From positions 45,605,039-45,669,038 of the forward strand of contig OZ020487.1 of assembly GCA_963971405.1 (NCBI GenBank): a DNA stretch of 64,000 nt. Direction: 5' to 3'. Position 1 is the first letter of the stretch, and every line of letters begins with the position of its first letter. The position numbers and the translations under genes were made by a program. Shown piece by piece: positions 54,300 through 64,000 of this stretch. The stretch comes from Psococerastis gibbosa. Its lineage: Eukaryota; Arthropoda; Insecta; Psocodea; Psocidae. The notes below the pieces were generated by a model. It searched no databases. It saw nothing but the letters and a program-made list of their open reading frames with translations, and was not told where the DNA came from.

Positions 54300-57200
54300 C
54301 TAAATCGACTCGAGCACATTGGACTCGAGCGATGGCTCTGTCCCGAAGTATCGGTCACCAAAGTTGCCGATCCCGGGGATTACATGGAACTTTTCGTTTA
54401 TGTCCGGATCTAACGCTGACGTCACTATTCTCACCTGGAAAACAAACCATGATTGGAATCAAAGAAGTAGATTATCTAGAATTCTAATGGTAAATCGAGA
54501 CTGCTCACAAAAATAGTACCACAGCGCGCAACCAATGGTTCAGGGTCAGGAATCAGGATTGTACGGACATGCTCGTTCAGGTTCGGGGGAACAATTCTCC
54601 TCAGCCAGGACCCCTATAATCCTGGATCCGCTACTGTAGTACAATTTTTAGCTCCTTATGTCTTACGCTACTTAGACTGGCTCTACAGTTTATTTAGAAC
54701 CTTATAGGCTTCGATGGCAAGGTGGTAGCGTGATTGTACTTGTGCAAGTCTCGGAGACATGTCGTAACTCGACACGGGTACTAACCTGGAGGCGCCTGAA
54801 GAGGTCAATACATTGATTAAATCGTTTGTATGCGATTAACCTTTTTTAGACGCTAAACAAATGCGTTATAACCACGTCATTCCGCCACTCGTCTCTCGAA
54901 GCCGCCTTCTCCTCTAGTTACAGATGTTAAGCTTCCCGAGGTCCTCACTTACGTCATCCATCCAACTCTTCATCTCTACCATCGAAATATTGATTATAGA
55001 CCGGTGGTCGATCGTAAGGCGTGTGTCAAACGTTTAACCAACATTTGCAGTCAACATCATCAGTGGCACTACGTAAACGTATAATATTGTATCTCGGAAG
55101 CTACATACCTGCGGAAACGCATAGGCAACAGAATGGACGCCAGCTTCAGCCATGAGCAGGGACGTGAGTAGGATACTGCTCTCAGGAACTTCGTGGTCCA
55201 GTAGCACGCGGATGGCCATTATGGCCGCCGCGCCAGTCGCCACTGTCGCGTCCATCAGAATTACCTTGTAATCCTGCAAATAGACAAGTCAATTATATTT
55301 CAGTACTATATAGTCTACATATGGCATTAAATTAATTTTGGTTGAAGAGGTAATCTCCTCGTTATAACAGAAATTAGAGGATATAGAAATAATTTTTTTT
55401 CAAACACCTGCTTTCAGCATTTCAGCTTTAAGCAACCCTGTCAACCTGGCGGGGAGAATGAGTCTGTTTATTAACTTGAGGCACTCTCAGGCAAACTCTT
55501 TCACCTCGGGGAGAAGGGGAGTTGACCGACAGGGTGGACCTCCAGATTATAGTGGGTTCCAAACCAATTGGGGAACATAGTAAAGTCACACGATCAATTC
55601 GGAGGTGACCAGGACTCGCCATGCACGTAGACTGACTGGTATAGTCTCAGCGGGATATCATGTCCCACCATGTTCCCCTGCCAAGGCTGTGCACACTACT
55701 AAGTTTGCCGCTGTTTGAAACACGCTCTGCTCTCGAGGATTCAACTTGGTCAGGCCGCTGGCAGGATATAGAAATAATAGTACTTCGGTTAGTCTAAATA
55801 CTTAGGTGCTCAGAAACAACTGCATGTAACCGCCTTATGGCGTACCTTGATGTCTTTAGGCAGTCTCAAGTAGTAGAGCTCTGGCTCATCAGTCAGCTGG
55901 TTGGTTTGTATGAGGATCTTTCCTATTCGGATATCCTTGCAGACATCACACACGGCTTGTTCCATGGTCTCTCCCGCCCGCAGGATCGACACTCCACAAA
56001 TCTTGGTGCTTCCGCAACGCTTACCGTTGTAGACACCACCCTGAAATCCCATCAAAAACCAAATATTCAACTAGAACAGGGTTTCTTAAAGTGGGGTCCG
56101 GATCCCCAGGTTCGTAGCATGTGTATCAGGGGTCCACAGTATGTAAACATATTTATGAGGAAATTTTGTACTAAACTTAAGGGGTCTTCATAGTGTTCGT
56201 GTTTTCGAGTTATACCTAGTTAAGTGCGTTATGTCAAGTTAAGTTAACACATCGATAACCAAGCTAACCAGCGTGCTGTCCTAAACGCACTTCCAAGTTA
56301 GTTAAGTGTGCTACATAGCTTGCGCTGCGATCGATAGCTCAGGTTTGACCGCCGCCATCTTAGTTTTTATTTATTTATTTGAAACACGCGTTTAAAATAT
56401 AGTATTTAAATTTATTCGTATAATCTATTGTCACAAGCAATTACCGTAAATACTTAAAATTATAATAACCAAAATGAACAAAAAATATAAACAAATGTGG
56501 CACTAGAATAGAGTTCTGCCACTTTCATTACAACCGTGCCACGAACGTCTGACTACCACCACGTTGTTTACCCTGTTAAATATAGCATGATAACTCACTC
56601 CCGAGGTACACTCACGATTGTGTGTTAACTTGGATAGCACATCTAACTCGATAACTCGATAACACCAACACTGTGAAGACCCCTTTAGTAGTAACTTTTT
56701 GCTTCTAGCCTGTTTAATACCTTCTACAAATTCGACTATACCTAATCTCCTATTGTAATTGCCCCCCTCCCTTCGATTGGAAAAATCATATACTGATCCT
56801 GAACTTTGTTTGACAATGGGTAATACTTACGTATGAAAACAGTGAAATCTACATAATTGCCCTCTGCCGCCACCCCCCCCCCCCCCTCCCCCCTAAAAAT
56901 ATTGAAATGACTCCACTGACTGGTGTGTACGGGGCATAACTTACCTGCGGTGTCTCCACGGATACATTAACAAACGGTAACAATGCCAACGAGTACTCGA
57001 TGACAAGCCGGATGAGTCGTTTCGAGTAGAAGATGAATTCATCGCGCGGTGTGTCCTTATTCCGGATGAATGTGTGCAATCCCCGGATCTGGGGCGTGGA
57101 GGGCAGTAAGTACAGACTCTTGGGCAGGGGTTGACCTACGTATGAGTGCACTAGCTTCTCACGCAGTTTGAAACCACGCTGGAACACGTAAACAATTATT

Positions 57201-60200
57201 ATAAATCGCATCGACTTCGATGGCCAGCAGCCTGATCGAGGCGATTATAATACCGGTATTTATTTCATGCCCTGGTAGTAAAAATGTAAACAAGATAATT
57301 TTGTAATGGAAAGTGCTATACAAAATTTCTTTGTTTACAGTTATAATTCTAGGGTATTTATTTAACCCCGGTATTATAATCGCCTCGATCAGGCTGCAGG
57401 AGGTAGCGTGCTTATACTTGTGCGAGTCTCTACACGCCATGCGATCGGAGACGTGTCGTAACTCAACACGGGTACTAGCTTACGACGAAGCCTCCCTTCT
57501 CCAGTGTATAACATGCTAAAACCTCACTAATTTGGGCCCATTTATCAATTTTTTTCTCAAGGGGAGACCCCCGGTCTGGTACCATTCAGAGCAGGTTCAG
57601 CAATTCGGTCGTCATGCATATAGAGAATGAGACGACTAGGTCGCTTGGTGTGTCAAAACTTGTAAAAAAATTTCAGGAGATTAAATACATTTTTTTTTTT
57701 TAATTTCGAAAACAAAAGTTTACTTTTCAATTTTTTTGTTTTACTGAATAGTTTAGTGTATAATGTATTTCATACAGATTAAAAAAATAAAAATAATAAA
57801 AAGTCATATAATTTTCTAGGCAGACTTCAGAAGTGAATGAGTAATGAATCAAAGTCTTGGGGTCCTAAAGCCGGTAAGCATACAAACCTACATTTCGTAA
57901 AAACCACTCTTTGATTCCTGGGACCTCACAATGTGCAAATCCACTTAACACTCGAAACCAAAAATTTTGACCATCACATCCTTATACGTATAAATAAGTA
58001 GGAATCTATCGCATACCGCAACTATCTTTTTTTTTTTTTTTTTTTTTTTTTTTCATATTGTCCAATTCCACAGAAAATATCGATCGTATCCCAACATACT
58101 GTATATTGTAAAAATTAGAATATACCAATTTGGGGACCATGCAGCACATACCATGGACTCTCTTAGTTCCTTGTTGCAGGGAGGGGACAGGGATGCGCGG
58201 GGGGGTTGTTCCTGGGTTATTACTTGGTTATTCGACAACTGGGCCTGTAAAAGTTCATACCTAAATAAATATGATTAAAATATGACAAATAAAGGCAAAT
58301 AAAGCAAAGAAACTAGAAAATTTACCATTTTTTTAACCATTTTTATTTGTTTACAAGCAAGAAACTTTGCTTATAATCAACAAACAATTTCCATTTTCTA
58401 TGGAACACAGTGGAGTGTTTGAATAAAATAAAGTTGCATGGTTCTAATGGAAAGGTGGTATACTGCTTGTACTTGTGCGAGTCTCTACACGCCATGCGAT
58501 CGGAGACATGTCGCAAATCAACATGAGTACTAACCTACGATGAAGAGTTCAATCGGATACATTCATTAAATTGTTTGCATGCGATTAACCTTCAATTAAA
58601 ATTAATAATAAGACGGACAAACAAAAAACACTTGGCGAGTAACAATTTCAAGCGGTAGAATCTTACGAACTTCTTTCTTGCAACCCGAGTATTTCTTCGG
58701 GCGAATAAATATTGGAGTGTGTATTCGAGTGCGTAATCAGGGCCATTTCTATTATAAAATCTTCACTTCTTCAATATACCTAATGTCAATTTTACGTAAA
58801 ATGAGTTTGTAATCATTTTTTGTTTTCTTTCGATATTTTATTAATATTCATTATTGGCTTTATTTGTTGTGGGAGTTGGTTGTAGTGTTGAATTCCTATA
58901 TTTTGATATTGCCTAGATGTTAATTTCAATCGACATCTATGCTGTAGGCATCGAGTTCCGTGGTTGTTCTGATGGTATTGCAGGGTACTTGTGAAATTTT
59001 AAAACAGCTCGTTCATTGCGAATTTATAGTTATTTGAACATGCAACACAAACAAAATGCACAACAATTACTTCCATAGCCCCCACTCCAGGCATTTCAAC
59101 ATCAACCTAACTCACCTGTTGCAGTTGTGTATGAATATGATTGACAATGAGGTCGATGGCGACCAAATTGTCACCTCCTCTAGGTACAATGACATCCGCG
59201 TGTGCCATACAGGGCGCAATGTAGTGACAGAAGGCCGGCTTGACCATTGTCTGGTACTGCATGAGCACGCCCTCGAGATCGCGACCCCTCTGAGAGATAT
59301 CCCGCCGAAGTCTGCGGGCCAGCCGGACGTCGGCGTCTGTGTCCACGAAGATTTTCATGTCCAACATCTGCAAGGAGCAAGAACGAGCCATAAGCATAGT
59401 ATGTTAGTGCGTGAGCATACTCCCGAAATCGCAACGCCTTATGTGAGATATCCCACCAGCCGTACATCTGCCCCTGCTGAGTTCACGAAGATCTTCATGT
59501 CCAACATCTGCAAGGAGCGAAATTAATCAGAGGTAAACTAACATAGAACGAGCCATAAGCATAGTCGCAAAACAAATAGATAAACTAACATTTAATGGGC
59601 AATAGATATAGTATAATCTGGTTCTTTTTGAAAAAAGAACAAAGAACCCTCTCTGTTGATATTCCGTCAGCCGGACACCTGCGTCTAGTCAATGAGGATC
59701 TTCGTGTCCAAGGAGCACAACAAAGAGACAAACTAAAATAGAGCCAGCAATCGACTTCGATGGCCAGGTGGTAGCGTGCTTGTACTTGTGCGAGTCTCTA
59801 CACGCCATGCGATCGGAGACGTGTCGTAACTCGATACAAGTACCTATTAGGTAACTTAGTGAGGCGACTGAAGAGGTCAATCAGATACATTCATTGAATT
59901 GTTTGTATGCGATTAACCTTTTATTAAAAAGAAAAAGAAAAAAGAGTCTGGTAGTCCATGATCGTATATACTGTATATGTATCGTGACCCGTTGAAGACG
60001 ATGGCGTCGGTGTCCTCGAAGGTGTTCCTTAATGAATGGCTAGGAGAACAACTAAAAAACTCGAAGCAGATGTGGTGCTATCATCGCATGCTACGCATAC
60101 CATGTTACAAATGAAGAGGTACTAACCAGAGTAAGCGAAAGAAAAACTCTGGTTGCATCGATAAGTAATAGAAGAGCTCACTGGATTGGATATTTGCTTC

Positions 60201-60767
60201 GACACGAGAACTATGTAAGCTGCATCATAGAGGGAACAATAGAAGGCGTCAACCGACCTGGGCGCCCGAGAAATGAGTATCTGCAGCAAGTGATCGAGGA
60301 TGTAGGGGCCAATACATACGTGGGGCTGAAGAGGGCGTGCCAGGACCGAGGGGAGTGGAGGCATCGATGTCACATGTTGCTGCCAAGTAGCCAGCCGGCT
60401 GCAGCTTGAAGAAGTAAAAGAGACAAAATTGTATATTGGAACATGAACGGCCTTCCCCTTCTTGAGCTTCTGCAGCTTATTTTAATATACAGTATTAAGT
60501 CTAAATAATATATGGTATACTAACCTTTAATACAGGCGGGTAGTAGAACGCAAGGATTCCCTCGAATATAATGACGTTGGCGCCGTACATGGTCTTCGTG
60601 CGGGACTCCCGTGAGTGTGAGACAAAATTGTAAATTGGAACTTCAACTTTTTTCCCCTCCTTCAGCTTCTGCAGCGTTTCCGACAGCAGTTCAAAGTCAA
60701 AGGCGTCCGGATGGTCAAAGTTGTACTTGTTTTTACTCGCCAATACCTGTTCGTCTATAGTGAGAAC
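54300..60767 (-). CDS. Uckl1: Uridine-cytidine kinase-like 1, C-terminal six exons (N-terminus outside window)
   Basis: The exons, in transcript order, are 60525-60767, 59116-59367, 56945-57178, 55846-56040, 55109-55273 and 54300-54434. They total 1224 nt, or 407 residues plus stop, all in phase 0. The first two finish the uridine-kinase domain ([54 protein letters not shown]). The last four form a UPRTase-like domain ([63 protein letters not shown]). The family is cytosolic and phosphorylates uridine and cytidine in pyrimidine salvage. The P-loop exon is not found before 64000, so the gene should continue past the window, with the LINE at 62213 in an intron. Confidence 0.93.
54706..54845 (+). 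repeat. SINE family B copy
   Basis: It begins TTCGATGGCAAGGTGGTAGC and ends GTTTGTATGCGATTAACCTT. It lies in the last intron of UCKL1, antisense. Confidence 0.6.
55528..55752 (-). repeat. Diverged copy of the 8752-8945 repeat unit
   Basis: On the minus strand it shares words such as GTGTGCACAG-like, GGTCACCTCCGAA and ATAATCTGGAGGTCCA with 8752-8945 and 42038-42215. About 40 bp of unrelated sequence interrupts it near 55620-55660. Confidence 0.6.
56170..56692. repeat. TIR element family E, copy 2
   Basis: The ends ACTAAACTTAAGGGGTCTTC and GAAGACCCCTTTAGT pair. It contains GTTTGACCGCCGCCATCTTA, the reverse of the motif in copy 1 (28515-29377). It is uninterrupted and lies in a UCKL1 intron. 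Confidence 0.7.
57228..57396. mobile_element. MITE family D copy 3, inserted into a family B SINE
   Basis: It splits the SINE sequence GATGGCCAG / GGTGGTAGCG (intact at 59759-59774). The flanks suggest a 3-bp CAG duplication. The ends are CAGCCTGATCGAGGCGATTA and TAATCGCCTCGATCAGGCTG. The interior matches 29531-29699 closely. Confidence 0.8.
58028..58053 (+). repeat. Poly-T run
   Basis: An uninterrupted run of about 26 T. 57480-58430 otherwise shows no identifiable feature. Confidence 0.9.
58440..58595 (+). repeat. SINE family B copy
   Basis: Same body as 59750-59925 (CGCCATGCGATCGGAGACAT, TTGCATGCGATTAACCTT). 58595-59115 shows no gene. Confidence 0.6.
59380..59725 (-). pseudogene. Two decayed copies of the UCKL1 kinase-domain exon 59116-59367
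   Basis: Copy 1 (about 59385-59515, minus strand) keeps the acceptor context CTCCTTGCAG and codons for MLDMKIFV, then has deletions and a stop. Copy 2 (about 59640-59725) keeps only KILID-like and [15 protein letters not shown] words. Both lie in the intron immediately upstream of the functional exon. Neither could be spliced in without breaking the frame. Confidence 0.75.
59750..59925 (+). repeat. SINE family B, fullest copy
   Basis: It runs CGACTTCGATGGCCAGGTGG, GTACTTGTGCGAGTCTC (weak B box), CGATCGGAGACGTGTCGTAA and TTGTATGCGATTAACCTT, followed by an A-rich end. tRNA-derived origin is plausible but less clear than for family A. Confidence 0.65.
59990..60415 (+). pseudogene. LINE ORF2 C-terminal relic (best copy)
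   Basis: Across one frame break it encodes [19 protein letters not shown], [20 protein letters not shown] and [19 protein letters not shown], ending [13 protein letters not shown]. These are classic end-of-ORF2 motifs of non-LTR retrotransposons. A relative is at 5725-5952 (minus). 60770-62200 otherwise shows no gene. Confidence 0.6.
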
Positions 60768-62212
60768 CTGCAAAGTAATAAAACAAAGTAAACAATAATG
60801 TAAACAAAAGTAACACGACAATCTTTATGAACGATCAAGGCTCCAAGATGTCATTAGGGTAAGTGTATACGTGTATTTTGTATTATATTGTATGTGTATT
60901 ATTCATAAGTTCAAATGGTCAAATAGCCCATAACAGTTGAACTTATATTTCCTGTTATGTGGGGTGGTCCCCCACAATCTCTCCGGGCTTCTTACTCCAT
61001 GTTATTTATTTCATTTACCGAAAGAAAAATAAAGGTAGAGCTCATAAAAAAATTAATTTCCGTCCTTCAAATTTGCAACACATTCAGAAAACAACAAAGC
61101 TCAGCCAAGATGGATCCCAATCATGTTTCCTCCTGCTCATTTCCAATATTTGGCCTACTCCTTATATTTTCTGATTATACTATATTTTTTTTATTACATG
61201 TTAATAATTAGTAGAAGGCCCTTGTCGCGAAACTCCAAAGAGCTTCGAAGTGTTTTGGCCCGTCTTTTGGCTATGTTGTGTTGGCGAACCTAGAAAATGA
61301 GGGCATCGCCATCATGTTGGTGTGCTTCTGGACTCTTTTACTGTTCTGCAATGAGCTAATACAGTTTTCATTTTTAGCCATTTGAATCTTATTTATTGCC
61401 TTTCACGACAGCCCTCCCAGTCATGGAACAATTAGGGCGGGACCCTTTGCCAGGGGAAGGAGACGACGTTTCAGGAGTGGGTGCTAGTCACATCACCAGG
61501 CTTAGTCCTGAGAAGGATTGATGTAAGCCCAACGAACCCTTTGTCCAATAATATTACGCTATTGATTTTAACCTTTACTAATGGATAACATTATTAATAT
61601 GGTATAGTAAAGTAAGAATAAATTTATTTCCTTCAAAAATTTTATGTATTGTACCATAATATACAAAATATACTCTTTCTCTGTGACATCATGATTCAAA
61701 TGACTAATGATTATTTAGCACAATTCCTATCTCACTGCCTTTCAAATTTTAAAAACGGCAGAAGGTTATCCTAATTTTTTTATTGGGCTAAAACAGTGTT
61801 AGAAGAGTCAAGTACATTACTTGACCTGTTTTAAAATTATCAAGCCACTCACGGCTTATCTCAACTACAGAAACTGGGATCTCGAGCACGTATACTTGAA
61901 TAATGCATTAGATAAACGAGAGAAGTATACACTGTATCGCCATTTATGCAGATAAGCATGTCTAGGAACAACCAGGAAGTTTTATATTCCAGGTGGTATT
62001 TTTCTGAAGCATAACATAAAGAAAGAAAATTGCCATTAGAGATAGTCTGATAAGAGCAAGAACGTGATGTGAAGAGTCCGATAAAGAAGGCACCAGATGC
62101 TGACGCTGCTGATGCTACTACTACAATGGCGACCACCACCACTAATATTACGACTTAGGAGAGTAGGCTAAATTACCGTACAAATGTATCAACATGTTCC
62201 TAAACTACCTTC

Positions 62213-64000
62213 ATGAAGCTAAATATTTTCTATTGCAATGCGCGATCACTACGCAAAAGTTTTGACAAATTAACAGTTTTATTGTCTTCTGAAATGTGTA
62301 AAAATAACGACTATCAGTTAATTGTTGTTAGTGAGTCCTGGGTCGGAGAAAAAGAATTCAATATATTTAAATTACCAGGGTATACCGGTGTCTTGCGAGA
62401 AAGGTCATGGGGAAGGTCAGGGGGAGTGGCGTTATTTATTCGTCAGGACTTAGACTATAAGATTATAGCATCATTAGGAAATAAGGAACATGAGAGCCTC
62501 CTCATAAATATTAAATTGGGGAACGACATTTTTCGCATACTTTGTTCCTATCGAAATATTAACTCGAAGGTAACAAGATTTATTAACGTACTTGATGGAT
62601 TATTGTCTTCACATAACACCTCCTTTGACGTACTAATAGGAGACATAAACCAAGACTTAAACGATGACCACTGTCCAAATACAACCCAATATATAAACTA
62701 CCTTTCAGCACAGGGATTTAAGTCATTCATAAATTGCCCAACTCGAGTAACAGAAACAACAGCTACTACAATAGACCATATATTTGTAAGAAACACACTT
62801 GCCCAATCACTGACTATTTCGGCATCATGTCTTGACGTGGGAATTAGTGATCATATGTGCCTATCTATTTCTATGCAAAGTACAGCAACTCCTGCAGCCA
62901 CGAAATCGAATAAATCTATTACGTTCTGGGATAACCGAATGGTTAATTACCACTTATGTCAAGTTGATTGGGAGGCCGTAGGGTTATACAGCACAGACGA
63001 TGTTGATGTAGCCTACTCAATAATAGAGAAAGAAATAACAAGGGCTACCTTAAAATCTACTGAGACTAAGACAATAACTAGTAAAAATAGAAAAAGAAAA
63101 GAATGGATCACACATGAACTAATAAGTCTATGTAACAAAAAGAACAAACTGTATAAACTAAGTGCTCGCAACCCTTTTAACCAACAACTACAAGAGGAAT
63201 TAAAATCTACTAATGCAAGGTTAAAACATAAAATTAAAACCACCAAAGAGCAGTATTATTTTGAGAAATTTCAAGGGGCAAAAACACCTAAAGAATTCTG
63301 GCAAATAGCAAACTCAGTGGTAAAACCCGAAAAGAAAAGTTACATAAATTCAGTGAACATAGAAGGGGAAAAAATTAACACGGAGGGACATGAAAAGCAA
63401 GTGGCAGATTATTTCAATTCTTACTATGCGAGTATCGCTGAAAGCCTATTGAAAGAAAATGGAATCACTGAATGCATGCCCATCCCTCACCTTATAAAAG
63501 AGCCATCGTCAATGTTTTCCCCACATCTCTCCATGCAAGAAGTGGAGAGAGCATTCATAAAACTAAAAAGGAAAAAATCCCGTGGCTATGACGGAATTTC
63601 TTGCGAATTACTTAAAGACTGTCAGGAACCACTGCTCCGCCCGCTTCACCACCTATTTGACCTCTCCCTCCGTATAGGTCGGTATCCAACAGCACTCAAA
63701 GTTAGCAAAATAGTCCCGATATATAAAGACGGAGATGCTTCGCAGGCCTCTCAGTACAGGCCGGTCCATGTCCATCCGGCGATAGGGAAACTACTCGAAA
63801 CTTGTGTACAAACGCGAATTTTAAAATATTTAGATTCGACCAACTACCTATCTCCTAATCAATTCGGGTTTCGAGCAGGAGTAAGTACAGAAAATGCTAT
63901 CTTCGAACTGATCGACGCAATGATCGAAGGGCTGGAGAGGGGTGAGAGGGTGGCTACGGTTCAAATCGACCTATCTAAATGTTTTGACGTAGTCAACCAT
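62213..64000 (+). CDS. LINE ORF2 (endonuclease-reverse transcriptase), open to the window end
   Basis: From the ATG at 62213 the frame is open for 596 codons and runs off the window. The start MKLNIFYCNARSL and the words VVSESWV, LIGDINQDL and ISDHMCLSI mark an apurinic-type endonuclease. The RT begins with KKSRGYDGISCELLKD, followed by KIVPIYKDGD, SPNQFGFRAGVSTENAI and IDLSKCFDVVNH, where most relatives have Ala instead of Cys in the last motif. The layout fits CR1/Jockey-type elements. No ORF1 was recognised before it. The lack of stops suggests a recent copy. It probably sits, reversed, in a UCKL1 intron. Confidence 0.88.
   Translation, partial: MKLNIFYCNARSLRKSFDKLTVLLSSEMCKNNDYQLIVVSESWVGEKEFNIFKLPGYTGVLRERSWGRSGGVALFIRQDLDYKIIASLGNKEHESLLINIKLGNDIFRILCSYRNINSKVTRFINVLDGLLSSHNTSFDVLIGDINQDLNDDHCPNTTQYINYLSAQGFKSFINCPTRVTETTATTIDHIFVRNTLAQSLTISASCLDVGISDHMCLSISMQSTATPAATKSNKSITFWDNRMVNYHLCQVDWEAVGLYSTDDVDVAYSIIEKEITRATLKSTETKTITSKNRKRKEWITHELISLCNKKNKLYKLSARNPFNQQLQEELKSTNARLKHKIKTTKEQYYFEKFQGAKTPKEFWQIANSVVKPEKKSYINSVNIEGEKINTEGHEKQVADYFNSYYASIAESLLKENGITECMPIPHLIKEPSSMFSPHLSMQEVERAFIKLKRKKSRGYDGISCELLKDCQEPLLRPLHHLFDLSLRIGRYPTALKVSKIVPIYKDGDASQASQYRPVHVHPAIGKLLETCVQTRILKYLDSTNYLSPNQFGFRAGVSTENAIFELIDAMIEGLERGERVATVQIDLSKCFDVVNH

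Noticed and set aside
61861..62142. Minus-strand 93-residue frame as the missing UCKL1 N-terminal exon
   Set aside because: No P-loop (GxxGSGKS-like) motif, and a low-complexity Val/Ala start.

Overview
This is a repeat-rich animal nuclear window, most likely from an arthropod and probably not a fly. The genes are split by GT-AG introns. The ribosomal protein and the peroxisomal carrier look most like arthropod orthologues. The intergenic DNA is filled with tRNA-derived SINEs, palindromic MITEs, LINE 3' ends, a CsRn1-like Ty3/gypsy element and an I-like LINE. I found no bacterial-style operons and no CRISPR arrays.

Layout. (1) 0.9-4.0 kb, plus strand: exons of a PHD-finger gene that I cannot name, with an apparent frameshift in its last exon. 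(2) 7.3-10.0 kb, minus strand: a complete five-exon RpL18 gene whose first coding exon is only the ATG. (3) 10.6-25.1 kb, plus strand: a complete eight-exon USP36/scrawny-type ubiquitin protease gene, head to head with RpL18. Its fourth intron holds an almost intact LTR retrotransposon in antisense (16.48-21.48 kb). (4) 25.1-35.2 kb: no host gene, but a dense mosaic of MITEs, foldback elements and LINE tails. (5) 35.3-42.9 kb, minus strand: a complete seven-exon SLC25A17/PMP34 peroxisomal carrier gene, with a decayed duplicate of one exon in an intron. (6) 43.4-49.3 kb, plus strand: a decayed gag-EN-RT-RNase H LINE. (7) 49.3-54.3 kb: LINE tails and MITEs. (8) 54.3-60.8 kb, minus strand: the six last exons (407 codons) of a UCKL1-type uridine-cytidine kinase-like gene. 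Its P-loop exons lie beyond the window, and one intron carries two decayed copies of the neighbouring exon. (9) 62.2-64.0 kb, plus strand: an open 596-codon EN-RT reading frame of a second LINE, cut by the window end and probably inside a UCKL1 intron.

The host genes are ordinary housekeeping genes (translation, nucleolar deubiquitination, peroxisomal transport, pyrimidine salvage). They do not form a pathway together. The unusual biology is in the repeats. One family of hairpin elements keeps conserved tips and a conserved loop, while the palindromic arms between them differ from copy to copy; two of its copies carry a second element nested exactly at the loop centre. The LTR element carries an internal partial LTR joined through 17 bases identical, as I recall it, to the 3' end of tRNA-Trp, which looks like a fossil of a failed strand transfer in reverse transcription.

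Exon boundaries were placed by eye from GT-AG signals and reading phase. In all four named genes the phases agree across every junction.
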